A stretch of 64,000 nucleotides of DNA, from positions 62,001 through 126,000 of the forward strand of contig JAFKEN010000005.1 in the NCBI GenBank assembly GCA_017308515.1, written 5' to 3'. Under the pieces are notes generated by a model. It searched no databases. It was not told where the DNA came from and saw only the letters and a program-made list of their open reading frames with translations. The position numbers were made by a program, and so were the translations under genes. The DNA comes from Actinomycetales bacterium (lineage in GTDB: Bacteria > Actinomycetota > Actinomycetes > Actinomycetales > Microbacteriaceae). Shown here one piece after another: positions 16,886-25,432 of the stretch (the first letter of the stretch is position 1; each line of letters opens with the position of its first letter).

Positions 16886-17709
16886 GCGCCGTCAGCCCCG
16901 CGAGCAGCGCGCTCGCGCCCGAGAACCGCCCGCTCAAGAACCACGTGGGCCCCCTCGCGACCGCGCGGCAGTCGCTCATCATGGCCTGGCGCGGCCTCAT
17001 CAAGGTGCGCCGCACCCCCGAGCAGCTGTTCGACGTGACCCTGCAGCCGATCGTGTTCACGCTGATGTTCACCTACATCTTCGGCGGCGCGATCGCGGGC
17101 GACGTCGGCAGCTACCTGCCGATGTTCATCCCCGGCATCGCCGTCCAGACGGTGCTGACGGCGAGCGTCGTGACCGGCGTGCAGCTGCGCGAGGACATGG
17201 ACAAGGGCGTGTTCGACCGCTTCCGCAGCCTGCCGATCGCACGCAGCGCGCCGCTCGCCGGTGCGCTCATCGCCGACCTGGTGCGCTACCTCATCGCCTC
17301 GGTGCTGACCTTCGTGATGGGCGTGCTGATCGGCTACCGCCCCGAGGGCGGTCTGCTGGGCATGATCGGCGCGATCCTGCTCATGATGGGCGTCGCCTGG
17401 GCGATCAGCTGGATCTTCGCGTTCTTCGGCGTGATCGGCCGCTCGGCGAGCGCCGTGCAGGGCGTGTCGTTCCTGATCCTGTTCCCGCTGACGTTCCTGT
17501 CGAACATCTTCGTGCCGGTCGACACCATGCCGGGGTGGTTGCAGGCCTTCGTGAACATCAACCCGGTCTCGTACCTCGTCACCGCCGCGCGCGACCTCGC
17601 CAACACCGGCGGCGCCGGCATCGAGGTGCTCTGGGCGATCGTCGGCGCGCTCGTCGTCGTGCTGGTGTTCGCGCCGCTCACGGTGCGCGCGTACATGCGC
17701 CGCACCTGA
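16882..17709 (+). CDS. ABC-2 type permease, DrrB type
   Basis: 275 aa membrane subunit partnering the preceding ATPase. About six membrane segments are visible, including PIVFTLMFTYIFGGAIAG, YLIASVLTFVMGVLIGY, MIGAILLMMGVAWAISWIF and VLWAIVGALVVVLVFAPL. The EDMDKGVFDRFRSLPIARSAP segment is the cytoplasmic coupling region of this family, and PVSYLVTAARDLANTG is the usual C-terminal loop. GTG 16882 sits in a GTGA overlap with the ATPase gene. Exports an unknown hydrophobic compound. Confidence 0.93.
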
Positions 17710-17716
17710 GGAACGA

Positions 17717-17755
17717 CGGATGCCGTGGGCCCGCCACCCGGACCCACGGCATCCG
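17717..17755 (+). terminator. Perfect 13-bp stem-loop after drrAB operon
   Basis: CGGATGCCGTGGG (17717-17729) pairs with CCCACGGCATCCG (17743-17755) around a 13-nt loop, beginning 7 bp after the permease stop. There is no T-tract, as is common for actinobacterial intrinsic-like terminators. It separates the exporter genes from the MarR operon. Confidence 0.65.
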
Positions 17756-17832
17756 CACGCGGTGGGAGGACCGCCGTCGCCTCAGGGGCGACCGTGCGGC
17801 GTCCACGCCGTCGGAGAGGTCGTGAGCACGCC

Positions 17833-17847
17833 TAACGATCTGCCGAT
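17833..17847. promoter_or_regulatory. Operator-like site shared with drrAB promoter
   Basis: TAACGATCTGCCGAT matches the site at 15827-15841 (minus strand) at 13 of 15 positions. It lies 21 bp before the marR start; the TAAGCT (17855-17860) between them may be the -10 box. The MarR protein is the natural candidate to bind both copies. Confidence 0.55.
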
Positions 17848-17868
17848 CATAAGCTAAGCTAACGACCC

Positions 17869-18291
17869 ATGGACGGGCACTCCGACAACAGCGATGTCGA
17901 GCTCCGCCTCGCCCTCCAGCGGCTCGTGCGCGACATCCGCCGCAATCGCGAGGCCGGCCTCAGCGACTCGCAGCTCGCGGTGCTGTTCCATCTCGCGAAG
18001 CGCGGCGACCTCTTCCCGAGCGAGCTCGCCGAACTCGAGAGCATCGCGCCGCCGTCGATCAACCGCACGCTCAACGGCCTCGAGTCGGCCGGCCTCGTCG
18101 AACGCCGCCCCGCCGACGACGACGGCCGCCGCGTGCGCGTGCGCCTCACCGATGCGGGGCGCGCCGTGATCGAGCAGACCCGGCGGCTGCGCGACGCCTG
18201 GTTCTCCCGGCGCCTCGAGGAGCTCTCCCCCGCGGAGCGGGCCTCCCTCGACGCGATCGTGCCGCTGCTGCGCCGGCTGGCCGAGCAGTGA
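17869..18291 (+). CDS. MarR-family transcriptional regulator
   Basis: 140-aa winged-helix regulator, dimeric, of the type that senses small phenolic or hydrophobic compounds. LSDSQLAVLFHLAKRG (about residues 35-50), the recognition helix region APPSINRTLNGLESAGLVER (about 64-83) and the wing RPADDDGRRVRVRLTDAGR are standard. GTG of the MFS gene overlaps its stop by 4 bp, so it probably controls that exporter; a shared site suggests that it also controls the ABC exporter upstream. Confidence 0.93.
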   Translation: MDGHSDNSDVELRLALQRLVRDIRRNREAGLSDSQLAVLFHLAKRGDLFPSELAELESIAPPSINRTLNGLESAGLVERRPADDDGRRVRVRLTDAGRAVIEQTRRLRDAWFSRRLEELSPAERASLDAIVPLLRRLAEQ

Positions 18292-19607
18292 GGGCGATCT
18301 TCCGGTCGCTCGCGATCGTCAACTACCGGCTGTGGTTCCTCGGCGCCACCGTCTCGAACATCGGCACCTGGATGCAGCGCACCGCCCAGGACTGGATCGT
18401 CCTGACGCGCCTGACCGACAACGACGCCGCCGCGGTCGGCGTCACGATGGCGCTGCAGTTCGGGCCGGCGCTCGTGCTGACCCCGCTCACCGGACTCGTC
18501 TCCGACGTGTTCGACCGCCGCCGCATCCTGCTGGTGACCCAGTCGGCGCTCGCGGCGCTCGGGCTCGGGCTCGGCATCCTGACGGTAACCGGCGTCGTCG
18601 AGCTCTGGATGGTGATGGCCTTCGCGCTCGCGCTCGGCATCGTGAGCGCCTTCGACGCCCCCGCCCGGCAGACCTTCGTCGGCTCGCTCGTGCCGCCCGC
18701 GCTGCTCTCCAACGCCGTCGGGCTCAACGCCACCTCCTTCAACACGGCGCGCCTCATCGGGCCCGCGGTCGCGGGGCTGCTCACCGAGCTGGTGGGTGCC
18801 GGGTGGGTGTTCCTGCTCAACACCCTCACCTTCGCGGCGACGATCGGCGTGCTGCTGGCGATGCATCGCGACGAGCTCGTGGTGCAGGAGCGAGCCCCCC
18901 GGCAACCGGGGCGCATGGTCGCGGGCTTCGCCTACGTGCGCCGGCGCCCCGACATCCTCCTGGTGTTCGGGATGGTCGCACTCCTGGGCACGCTGGGGAT
19001 GAACTTCCCCATCTTCGTGTCGACGATGGCGGTCCAGTTCGGAACCGGCGCCGGGGGTTTCGGCCTGCTGACGAGCGTCATGGCCGTCGGATCCCTCGTC
19101 GGCGCCCTGCTGTCGGCGCGGCGCGAGCGCCCCCGCCTCACGGTCATCGCGATCGCCGCCGCGGTGTTCGGCGTCGCCCTCGGCGTGGCCGCCTGGGCTC
19201 CCAACGTCTGGATCTTCGGCGCCCTGCTCGCGATCGTCGGCGTCGCCTCGATCTCGATGCTCAACTCCTCCAACGCGTACGTGCAGACGAGCACCCCGCC
19301 GTCGGTGCGCGGACGGGTGATGTCGCTGTACATGGCGATCTTCGTCGGCGGCACTCTCGTCGGCGCGCCCCTCGTCGGCTGGGTCGCGAACACCGCCGGG
19401 CCGCGGTGGTCGATCGTGCTGGGCGCCGCCTCCGCACTCGCCGCGGCGATGCTCGCGCTCGTGTACTGGCTGCGCATCCGCGCGGTGCGCCTGCACTGGG
19501 ATCGCGCGCGCCGCTGGCCGCTCCGGGTCAGCTACGGCGACCCGCGCCGCGCTCGCGAGCTCGCGACGGCCGAGATCGCGGTGATCGAGACCGAGACCCA
19601 GCGGTGA
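18288..19607 (+). CDS. MFS efflux transporter (EntS-like)
   Basis: 439 aa with about 12 membrane segments. The beginning NYRLWFLGATVSNIGTWMQR and the loop SDVFDRRRILL (about residues 70-80) are typical of the MFS_3 / enterobactin-exporter-like group; ALALGIVSAFDAPARQTFV (about 110-128) is a conserved family stretch. Coupled to marR by a 4-bp overlap, which points to inducible efflux. Substrate unknown. A short cytoplasmic tail ends the protein. Confidence 0.92.
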   Translation: MRAIFRSLAIVNYRLWFLGATVSNIGTWMQRTAQDWIVLTRLTDNDAAAVGVTMALQFGPALVLTPLTGLVSDVFDRRRILLVTQSALAALGLGLGILTVTGVVELWMVMAFALALGIVSAFDAPARQTFVGSLVPPALLSNAVGLNATSFNTARLIGPAVAGLLTELVGAGWVFLLNTLTFAATIGVLLAMHRDELVVQERAPRQPGRMVAGFAYVRRRPDILLVFGMVALLGTLGMNFPIFVSTMAVQFGTGAGGFGLLTSVMAVGSLVGALLSARRERPRLTVIAIAAAVFGVALGVAAWAPNVWIFGALLAIVGVASISMLNSSNAYVQTSTPPSVRGRVMSLYMAIFVGGTLVGAPLVGWVANTAGPRWSIVLGAASALAAAMLALVYWLRIRAVRLHWDRARRWPLRVSYGDPRRARELATAEIAVIETETQR

Positions 19608-19659
19608 GCGCCGAGCCGGCGCCGCCGCCGAAGACCGCCCAGGGAGCGAAGGAGACCCC

Positions 19660-20313
19660 GTGAGCACGACCGTCCCGTTCGAGGCCGCCGCGAGCGACCG
19701 TCAGGAGCTGTTCGATCTGGTGAGGTTGGAGCGCTTCGCCCGCGACCAACGGCACTGGGAGCTCATGGCCGACTGCTTCCACGAGAACGCCTGGGTGCGC
19801 ACCACCTGGTACGACGGCATCGGGGGCCGGGCCTACGTCGACGCCACCCGACGGATCATGGGCGAGGCCCCCTCCCCCGACGGCACCGGGAGCAAGCACT
19901 GGGTCTTCCCCGCCCACGCGCGGGTCCGCGGCGACCGCGCGACCGTCGAGAGCCCGGCGGAGATCTTCTCGCGGCGCCCGTTCGGCGGCGTCATGGCCGA
20001 CATGCACAGCTTCTGCCGCTTCTTCTCCCGCGCGATCCGACAGGACGGCCGATGGCGGCTGCTGAGCTTCCACCTGCTGATGGAGTGGAGCGAGCTGCGG
20101 CCCGCGATCCCCGGGCAGGTGCCGGAGATCGACGTCGAGCTGCTCGCGAGCTTCCGTCCCTCCTACCAGTGGCTCTCCTACTCGCAGGCGATGCGGGGAC
20201 GCACGATCAACCCCGACCTGCTGGGTGACGACCGCGCCGAGGAGCTTCTCGCCTTCCACCGCCACGAGGACGCGTGGCTCGCGGGCGCGGGAGCGATCGA
20301 CGACCCGCACTGA
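19660..20313 (+). CDS. SnoaL-like (NTF2 fold) protein
   Basis: 217 aa. Residues 15-150 fit the SnoaL_4-type NTF2 fold: LFDLVRLERFARDQRHWELM, FHENAWVRTTWYDGIGG, and HWVFPAHARVRGDRATVESP, ending in QDGRWRLLSFHL. Such proteins are small-molecule cyclases, hydratases or binding proteins; the pocket residues do not allow a substrate to be named. GTG 19660 lies 52 bp after the MFS stop, so it may belong to the same operon and modify the exported or sensed compound. Confidence 0.8.
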   Translation: MSTTVPFEAAASDRQELFDLVRLERFARDQRHWELMADCFHENAWVRTTWYDGIGGRAYVDATRRIMGEAPSPDGTGSKHWVFPAHARVRGDRATVESPAEIFSRRPFGGVMADMHSFCRFFSRAIRQDGRWRLLSFHLLMEWSELRPAIPGQVPEIDVELLASFRPSYQWLSYSQAMRGRTINPDLLGDDRAEELLAFHRHEDAWLAGAGAIDDPH

Positions 20314-20357
20314 CGGCACCGCGCACGCGGCTCCGACCCCCGGATCCCGCGGCGCCG

Positions 20358-20786
20358 CTAGGAGACCGCGCGCGTCACGAGCGCGACGACCTCCTTCTCG
20401 ATCGCCGGCGACCAGGCGCGGATCGCCCACGACGCCGGCCAGAAGTCGCCGTCGTCGAGGTGGGCGTCCTCCTGGAAGCCGAGGGTCGAATAGCGGTACT
20501 TGAACTTGCCCGCGTCCTGGAAGAAACACACGACCTTGCCGGCGGCGTTGGCGTAGGCCGGCATGCCGTACCAGGTCTTGGGCTGCAGGTCGGGGGCGGT
20601 CGAGGTGACGGCCGCGTGCACGCGTTCGGCGAGCGCGCGATCCTCGGGAGCCATCTTCGCGATCGCGTCGAGGCAGGCCTGCAGCGCGTCGGCGGCCTTC
20701 TCCCCCTTCTTGCCCTGCGCGCGCAGCTCCGCGGCGCGCTCCTTCATCGCGGCGCGCTCCTCGGCGCTGAACCCGTCGTCGGCCAT
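20358..20786 (-). CDS. DUF1801 / YdhG-like protein
   Basis: 142 aa. The YdhG-like core (about residues 45-140) shows PKTWYGMPAYANAAGKVVCFFQDA and ATLGFQ-like STLGFQEDAHLDDG. Related proteins include B. subtilis YdhG (Fra), described as an iron chaperone, though the iron role of this branch is uncertain. The N-terminal 40 residues (SAEERAAMKERAAELRAQGK) are a charged helix. ATG 20786 has AGGAGG just upstream. Single gene facing the SnoaL operon. Confidence 0.8.
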   Translation of the reverse strand: MADDGFSAEERAAMKERAAELRAQGKKGEKAADALQACLDAIAKMAPEDRALAERVHAAVTSTAPDLQPKTWYGMPAYANAAGKVVCFFQDAGKFKYRYSTLGFQEDAHLDDGDFWPASWAIRAWSPAIEKEVVALVTRAVS

Positions 20787-20992
20787 GGCGTCCTCCTGCT
20801 CGGCGGTTCGGGACGGGGAGTTCGCCCCGGCGTCCCGGAACCAGGCTAGGAGCACCCGTCGCCGGCCGCTTCTCCGATCCAGATCGATCGGCGCCGCCGA
20901 TCGCCGCGGCACGCGGGCGCGCTGCCCGGCCGGGATCCGAGCGCCCGGTAGCGTGCGGGGCGTCTCGCCAGGCCGACCACTCGGAGGTTCCC

Positions 20993-21646
20993 ATGCCGAC
21001 CACCCGCCCCCGGATCGCCCTCGCGGCGACCCTTCTCGCGGCCGGAGCCGCGATCGCCCTCTCCGCGTGCACGGCCCCCGCTCCGAGCCCGACCGACTCG
21101 GGATCCACGACGCCGACCGCGGTGCCGACCGACTCGCACGCCTCCGGGCCCGGCGCCGCCGCCTGCGAGAAGGCGGGCGGCGTCGTGCAGAGCCGCCAGC
21201 CGACCTGGGGCACGAACAACGACCCGGCCCAGTGGGTCGAGCTGGGCGAGCCGATCGACGTCTGCCGCTTCCAGACCCTCGGCGACGAGGCGAACTCCCG
21301 GCTGTACGCCGACCTCGTGACGATCTCCTCGAGCAAGCCGACCCTCGCGGCTCTCGCCTACCTCTCGAAGACGCAGTTCGAGGGCTCCATCACGGGCAAC
21401 CCGGCGAGCCAGCTCTGCGTGCAGCTCGGCGGTGCGATCTCCTACGGCCCGAGCCCGGCCGGCGGCGGACTCGTCAACACCGACGACCCCGACGACGTCG
21501 TGTTCGCCCCGTGCTACTTCGCCGACGGCTCGTTCATCGACGAGTGGGGCATCGCGTACTACGCCGGGGGCGACGCGCGCGGGATCGATCTGACGACGGT
21601 GTTCGCCTTCGACCAGTCCTCGCTGCCGCCGGTGTTCGCCGGCTGA
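20993..21646 (+). CDS. Secreted lipoprotein of unknown function
   Basis: 217 aa. A signal peptide with lipobox is clear: hydrophobic residues 8-22 then ALSAC with the lipidated Cys at about residue 24, followed by a Pro/Ser/Thr-rich linker. The mature part has several Cys (ACEKAGG, VCRFQT, QLCVQLGG, PCYFADGS), suggesting disulfides. No family was recognised. ATG 20993 has CGGAGG just upstream. Single gene, convergent with the GH43 operon. Confidence 0.75.
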   Translation: MPTTRPRIALAATLLAAGAAIALSACTAPAPSPTDSGSTTPTAVPTDSHASGPGAAACEKAGGVVQSRQPTWGTNNDPAQWVELGEPIDVCRFQTLGDEANSRLYADLVTISSSKPTLAALAYLSKTQFEGSITGNPASQLCVQLGGAISYGPSPAGGGLVNTDDPDDVVFAPCYFADGSFIDEWGIAYYAGGDARGIDLTTVFAFDQSSLPPVFAG

Positions 21647-21683
21647 GGCGCTGCGGCCGCGGCCGCGGCATCTCCCCGACTCC

Positions 21684-23585
21684 TCAGTGACCGGGTCGCG
21701 CGCCCTCTGCCGCGAGCTCGAGCCGCTCGACGTGCAGGCGGGCGTTCGACGTGCGGATGCCGACCGCGCCGGCCGGATACGGCAGGGGGTCGTGCACGTC
21801 GACGAGGCTCCGACCGTCGAGTTCGACCGAGATCCCGGCGCCGCGGGCGCGAACGCGAACGTGGTGCGTCCCCGAGCCGATCGGCACGGACGCTGTGGCG
21901 AGGATCCGCTCGTCGTAGGCGTGACGCGCGAGCACGACGCGGTCGCGGTGAAGCTGTACCGAGTAGCCGAGCAGGAAGTCGATCCCCAGACGGGTGTCGT
22001 CTCCCTCTCCGCCCTCGGCGAGCTGGCTCGCGCGCAGCAGCAGGTCGACGTGCGCGTCGCCGTCGTCGAAGCCCGCGGAGACGGTGGCATCGACGGTGAC
22101 GTCATCCCAGGTGGCATCGCCGAGCAGACGCTTGCCGAAGCCCTCGATCGTCTCGTTCACGACGGAGGCCGTGGTCCCGTCGGGCACGGCGGTCACGGTG
22201 ACGAGGCCGTCCCCCTGGGTGATCGCGAGCGTCGAGGGACCGGCCTCGAGCTGGAGAGTGGCGATCGCCTCGCCGCCGAGGTACACGCGATACGCACCTG
22301 CCGCCTGCACGTGCAGAGCCCGGTCGCCGGGGCCGGCCCAGAACCGGCCGGGAACCGGTCGCGGTGCGAGGCGGTCCGCGGCGTCGGCGACGGTTCGGGT
22401 CAGCGCCACGTGCCCGATCCGCACCGGGGAGGCGCCGGACGCGACTCCGAGCCGGGCGACGCCGCCGTGCGGCCGGTGGAGAATCACCGCGCCGTCGACC
22501 CGCACCTGCACCCCGTCGTCGACGATCACGCACCATCGGTGCAGAGCCGTCGGCGCGAGAGTCTCGGGCAGGCGGATGATGTTCCCGTCGAGCAGGAGGC
22601 CGTGGCCCGGCCCGGTGAAGTTCAGCTCCGCGGTGAACGTGCCCGCGGTGTCGACATCCCAGGTGGCGATCGCCTCGGCCGGGAGGGCGCCCGCGGATTC
22701 GTGGACCGCCACGCGCCCCGCGGATCCGGTCCAGCGCGACTCGCCCCCGGCGTCCCAATCGCAGAGCTCGTCGGGAGGGGCCGGGACCGGTGCCGACGTC
22801 GTCGGCCCGAGCACCTGCAGGCCGCCGCCGGTCCAGACCTGCCGGTCGATGTCGAGGTCGCGCGAGGCGTCGGGGTTGAGGTTGTGGTACACGAGGTAGG
22901 TCGACACGAGGTCGGGCCCGGTGACGCTGCTGCTGTGACCGAGGCCCACGACATGGCCGGTGGTGCTGATCAGGACGGGGTTGAGCGGTTCGCCCACGTA
23001 GCCGGTGAGCGGATGGTCGCTCGACGCGGCATCGATGCGGTACCCCTTGCTCAGGTAGTGGTTGCCGGTGAGAGTCATCCAATACCGGCCGTCGCGCTTG
23101 CCGACGAAGGGACCCTCGGTCCAGCCGTTCATGTGGATGCCGGTGAACACCGGGGGGCCGAACTCGGTGGGCGACGTCATCTCGCATCCCCAGATCCCCT
23201 CGTCGCCGGCCCAGTAGAAGTACCAGCGGCCGTCGTCGTCGATGAGGACGTTGCCGTCGATCGCATGCCCGACGTTGCCCGAGACGGGGACGAACGGGCC
23301 TGTCGGGGAGTCGGAGCGCAGCACGACGTGGCCGTGCCCGGAGGGCGAGGTGTACATGAAGAACGCGCCGTCCGCGTAGATCACCTCGGGGGCGAACGGC
23401 ACCAGGCCGGGGAACACGTCGTCCGCCACCGTCGGGCCCTCGAGTCGCCAGCTGACCAGGTCGCGGGAGCTCCAGCACCGGACGTCGGGGTTGGTGCAGT
23501 AGAGGTAGTAGCGGCCGTCATGGCGCAGCACGAACGGGTCGGCGAAGTCGCCCGCCCGCGCGATCGGATTGCCGTAGGTACGCAT
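21684..23585 (-). CDS. Glycoside hydrolase family 43 protein with C-terminal lectin-like domains
   Basis: 633 aa, no signal peptide, so it should cut imported oligosaccharides in the cytoplasm. The five-bladed propeller (about residues 1-300) carries the three GH43 acids: D16 in DFADPFV (base), D110 in HAIDGNVLIDDDG (pKa modulator) and E157 in GWTEGPFVGKRDG (acid). About residues 300-470 and 480-633 look like beta-sandwich domains of the LamG or DUF1080 type. Arabinose- or xylose-containing substrates are usual for GH43, but cannot be fixed here. ATG 23585 is 1 nt past the stop of the upstream permease, so it is the last gene of the sugar operon. Confidence 0.85.
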   Translation of the reverse strand: MRTYGNPIARAGDFADPFVLRHDGRYYLYCTNPDVRCWSSRDLVSWRLEGPTVADDVFPGLVPFAPEVIYADGAFFMYTSPSGHGHVVLRSDSPTGPFVPVSGNVGHAIDGNVLIDDDGRWYFYWAGDEGIWGCEMTSPTEFGPPVFTGIHMNGWTEGPFVGKRDGRYWMTLTGNHYLSKGYRIDAASSDHPLTGYVGEPLNPVLISTTGHVVGLGHSSSVTGPDLVSTYLVYHNLNPDASRDLDIDRQVWTGGGLQVLGPTTSAPVPAPPDELCDWDAGGESRWTGSAGRVAVHESAGALPAEAIATWDVDTAGTFTAELNFTGPGHGLLLDGNIIRLPETLAPTALHRWCVIVDDGVQVRVDGAVILHRPHGGVARLGVASGASPVRIGHVALTRTVADAADRLAPRPVPGRFWAGPGDRALHVQAAGAYRVYLGGEAIATLQLEAGPSTLAITQGDGLVTVTAVPDGTTASVVNETIEGFGKRLLGDATWDDVTVDATVSAGFDDGDAHVDLLLRASQLAEGGEGDDTRLGIDFLLGYSVQLHRDRVVLARHAYDERILATASVPIGSGTHHVRVRARGAGISVELDGRSLVDVHDPLPYPAGAVGIRTSNARLHVERLELAAEGARPGH

Positions 23586-23586
23586 A

Positions 23587-24435
23587 TCAGCCCTTGATCC
23601 CGCTCGACGCGAGGGAGTCGACGAAGTATCGCTGCAGGACGACGAACAGGATGACGACGGGCAGCACGGCGATGACCGACGCGGCCATGACCATCGGGTA
23701 GTCGGTCTGTTCGGCGTGGAACGCACTGAACGACGCGATGACCAGCTGCACTGTCGCGTTCTGCGGCGAGTTGGTGAAGATGAGGGGCCCGAGGTAGTCG
23801 TTCCAGGTGGCCATGAACACGATGATCACGTTGGCCGCGATCGCCGGTTTGCACAGGGGCAGGAAGATGCTCCAGTAGATCCGGAAGAAGCCGGCACCGT
23901 CGAGCCGTGCGGCCTCCAGCAGCTCCGAGGCCAGGCCGAGCATGTACTGCCGGAGGAAGAAGATCATGGCGACGTTCCCGAGCAGGCCGGGAACGAAGAG
24001 CGGAAGGAGGGTGTCGATCCACCCGATCTCGGCGTAGATCATGAACTGCGGAATGATCAGCACCACGACGGGCACCATCATGGTCGCCAACAGGGCGACG
24101 AAGAGAGCGCGCTTCTGCGGGAAGTCGAGCTTGGCGAACGCGAACGCCGCCATGGTCGACGAGAACGTGCCGACGACGACGACCAGGGTCGTCACGATCG
24201 CGCTGTTCAGCAGCCCCGTCGCCAGGGGCACGACGTTCCACACCTCGACGTAGTTCGCCCAGTCGATCGGGTCCGGAATCCACTGCGGCGGGAAGTCGAA
24301 GACCAGGCGCGACGACTTCAGCGAGGTCGACAGCATCCAGAGGAACGGCAGGACCATCGTGAGCGAACCCAGCAGCATCAGCGTGAACGCGATGACGGTG
24401 CCGATCCGGCGTGCCGTGGTGTTCGTGCGTGACAT
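23587..24435 (-). CDS. Sugar ABC transporter permease (MalG type)
   Basis: 282 aa inner-membrane subunit with about six membrane helices (VIAFTLMLLGSLTMVLPFLW at the start). The cytoplasmic EAA loop reads ELLEAARLDGAGFFRIYWSIFLPL, the site that contacts the ATPase. ATG 24435 has GGGGGA at good spacing and lies 2 nt after the other permease's stop. Works with the 24438-25346 permease and the solute-binding protein; the needed ATPase is not in this operon. Confidence 0.95.
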   Translation of the reverse strand: MSRTNTTARRIGTVIAFTLMLLGSLTMVLPFLWMLSTSLKSSRLVFDFPPQWIPDPIDWANYVEVWNVVPLATGLLNSAIVTTLVVVVGTFSSTMAAFAFAKLDFPQKRALFVALLATMMVPVVVLIIPQFMIYAEIGWIDTLLPLFVPGLLGNVAMIFFLRQYMLGLASELLEAARLDGAGFFRIYWSIFLPLCKPAIAANVIIVFMATWNDYLGPLIFTNSPQNATVQLVIASFSAFHAEQTDYPMVMAASVIAVLPVVILFVVLQRYFVDSLASSGIKG

Positions 24436-24437
24436 CG

Positions 24438-25346
24438 TCACTCCCCCTCGAAGACCCACCGGCGCGAGAGCCGGAGCTGGATGAGCGTCACCGCGAGGAG
24501 CACGAGCGCGAAGAACGTGGCGGTCGCTGAGGCGAGCCCGAGCTCGTTCGAGCCGAAGGCCTTCTGCCAGATGTAGTACGTGATCGTCGCCGCGCTGTAG
24601 TCCGGTCCGCCGCTCGAGGTGAAGAGCTGCACTTCGACGAAGGTCTGCAACGATCCGATGACTCCGATGACGGTCAGGAAGAAGATCGCGGGGGTCAGCA
24701 TGGGCAGCGTGATCTGAAAGAACTGCCGGAGGGTGGACGCCCCGTCGATGCGGGCGGCCTCGTAGTAGGTCGGCGGGATGTTCTTGAGCGCCGCGAGGAT
24801 GTAGATCGAGGTGATCCCGATCAGCTTCCACCCGATCATCAGCACGATCGTCGTCTTGATCCAGGCCGGGTCGCCCAGCCAGTCCGGTCCCTGGATCCCG
24901 ACCAGCGCGAGGCCCTGGTTGACGAGCCCGTACTGGTAATTGAAGATCCACTTCCAGAGAACGACGAGCGCGACGATCGACGAGATGTAGGGAAGGAAGA
25001 AGAGAGTCCGGAACACTCCGCTTCCGGGAGTGCCGCGGTGGGCCCCGAGGGCCAGCAGGATGCCGAAGAACAGGTAGAACGGGATGGGCACGAGCATCAC
25101 GACCGTGTTGCCCGAGGCGATCCAGAAGTACTTGTCCGTCAGGAACTCGCCGAAGTTGGCGAACCCGATGAAGTCGCGCCTCCCGCTGAGCCCGTTCCAG
25201 TTCGTGAAGCCCGCGTAGACCGCGATCCCCACCGGGATCACGCAGAAGAGGAGGGCCTGGACCGCGATCGGCGTGACGAAGGCGAGACCCCAGAGTCGTT
25301 CGTGTCGCCGCATCGACGATGCGCGCCTGGGGGTCGACGTGGTCAT
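24438..25346 (-). CDS. Sugar ABC transporter permease (MalF type)
   Basis: 302 aa with about six membrane helices; the first follows a basic N-terminus (RRHERLWGLAFVTPIAVQA). The EAA loop reads YYEAARIDGASTLRQFFQITLPML. It forms the heterodimeric channel with the MalG-type permease encoded 2 nt downstream. An 86-bp gap with a large stem-loop separates it from the solute-binding protein gene. Confidence 0.95.
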   Translation of the reverse strand: MTTSTPRRASSMRRHERLWGLAFVTPIAVQALLFCVIPVGIAVYAGFTNWNGLSGRRDFIGFANFGEFLTDKYFWIASGNTVVMLVPIPFYLFFGILLALGAHRGTPGSGVFRTLFFLPYISSIVALVVLWKWIFNYQYGLVNQGLALVGIQGPDWLGDPAWIKTTIVLMIGWKLIGITSIYILAALKNIPPTYYEAARIDGASTLRQFFQITLPMLTPAIFFLTVIGVIGSLQTFVEVQLFTSSGGPDYSAATITYYIWQKAFGSNELGLASATATFFALVLLAVTLIQLRLSRRWVFEGE

Positions 25347-25374
25347 CCGGGGTGCTCCATTGCCTGTCTGCTGA

Positions 25375-25413
25375 GGCGGGGCGCGGGATCACACATCCGT
25401 CGATCCCGCGCCC
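25375..25413 (-). other. Intercistronic stem-loop between binding-protein and permease genes
   Basis: Fourteen-bp arms CGGGGCGCGGGATC and GATCCCGCGCCCCG enclose an 11-nt loop. No T-tract follows on the minus strand. In sugar ABC operons such hairpins usually protect the 3' end of the binding-protein mRNA and lower read-through, giving more binding protein than permease. Confidence 0.7.
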
Positions 25414-25432
25414 CGTTCGATTGTCGTCGGCG

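Noticed and set aside
19604-19663. A 19-codon frame between the MFS and SnoaL genes with 4-bp overlaps at both ends
   Set aside because: No ribosome site of its own and Pro/Ala-rich content; more likely plain spacer, although the overlaps are curious.
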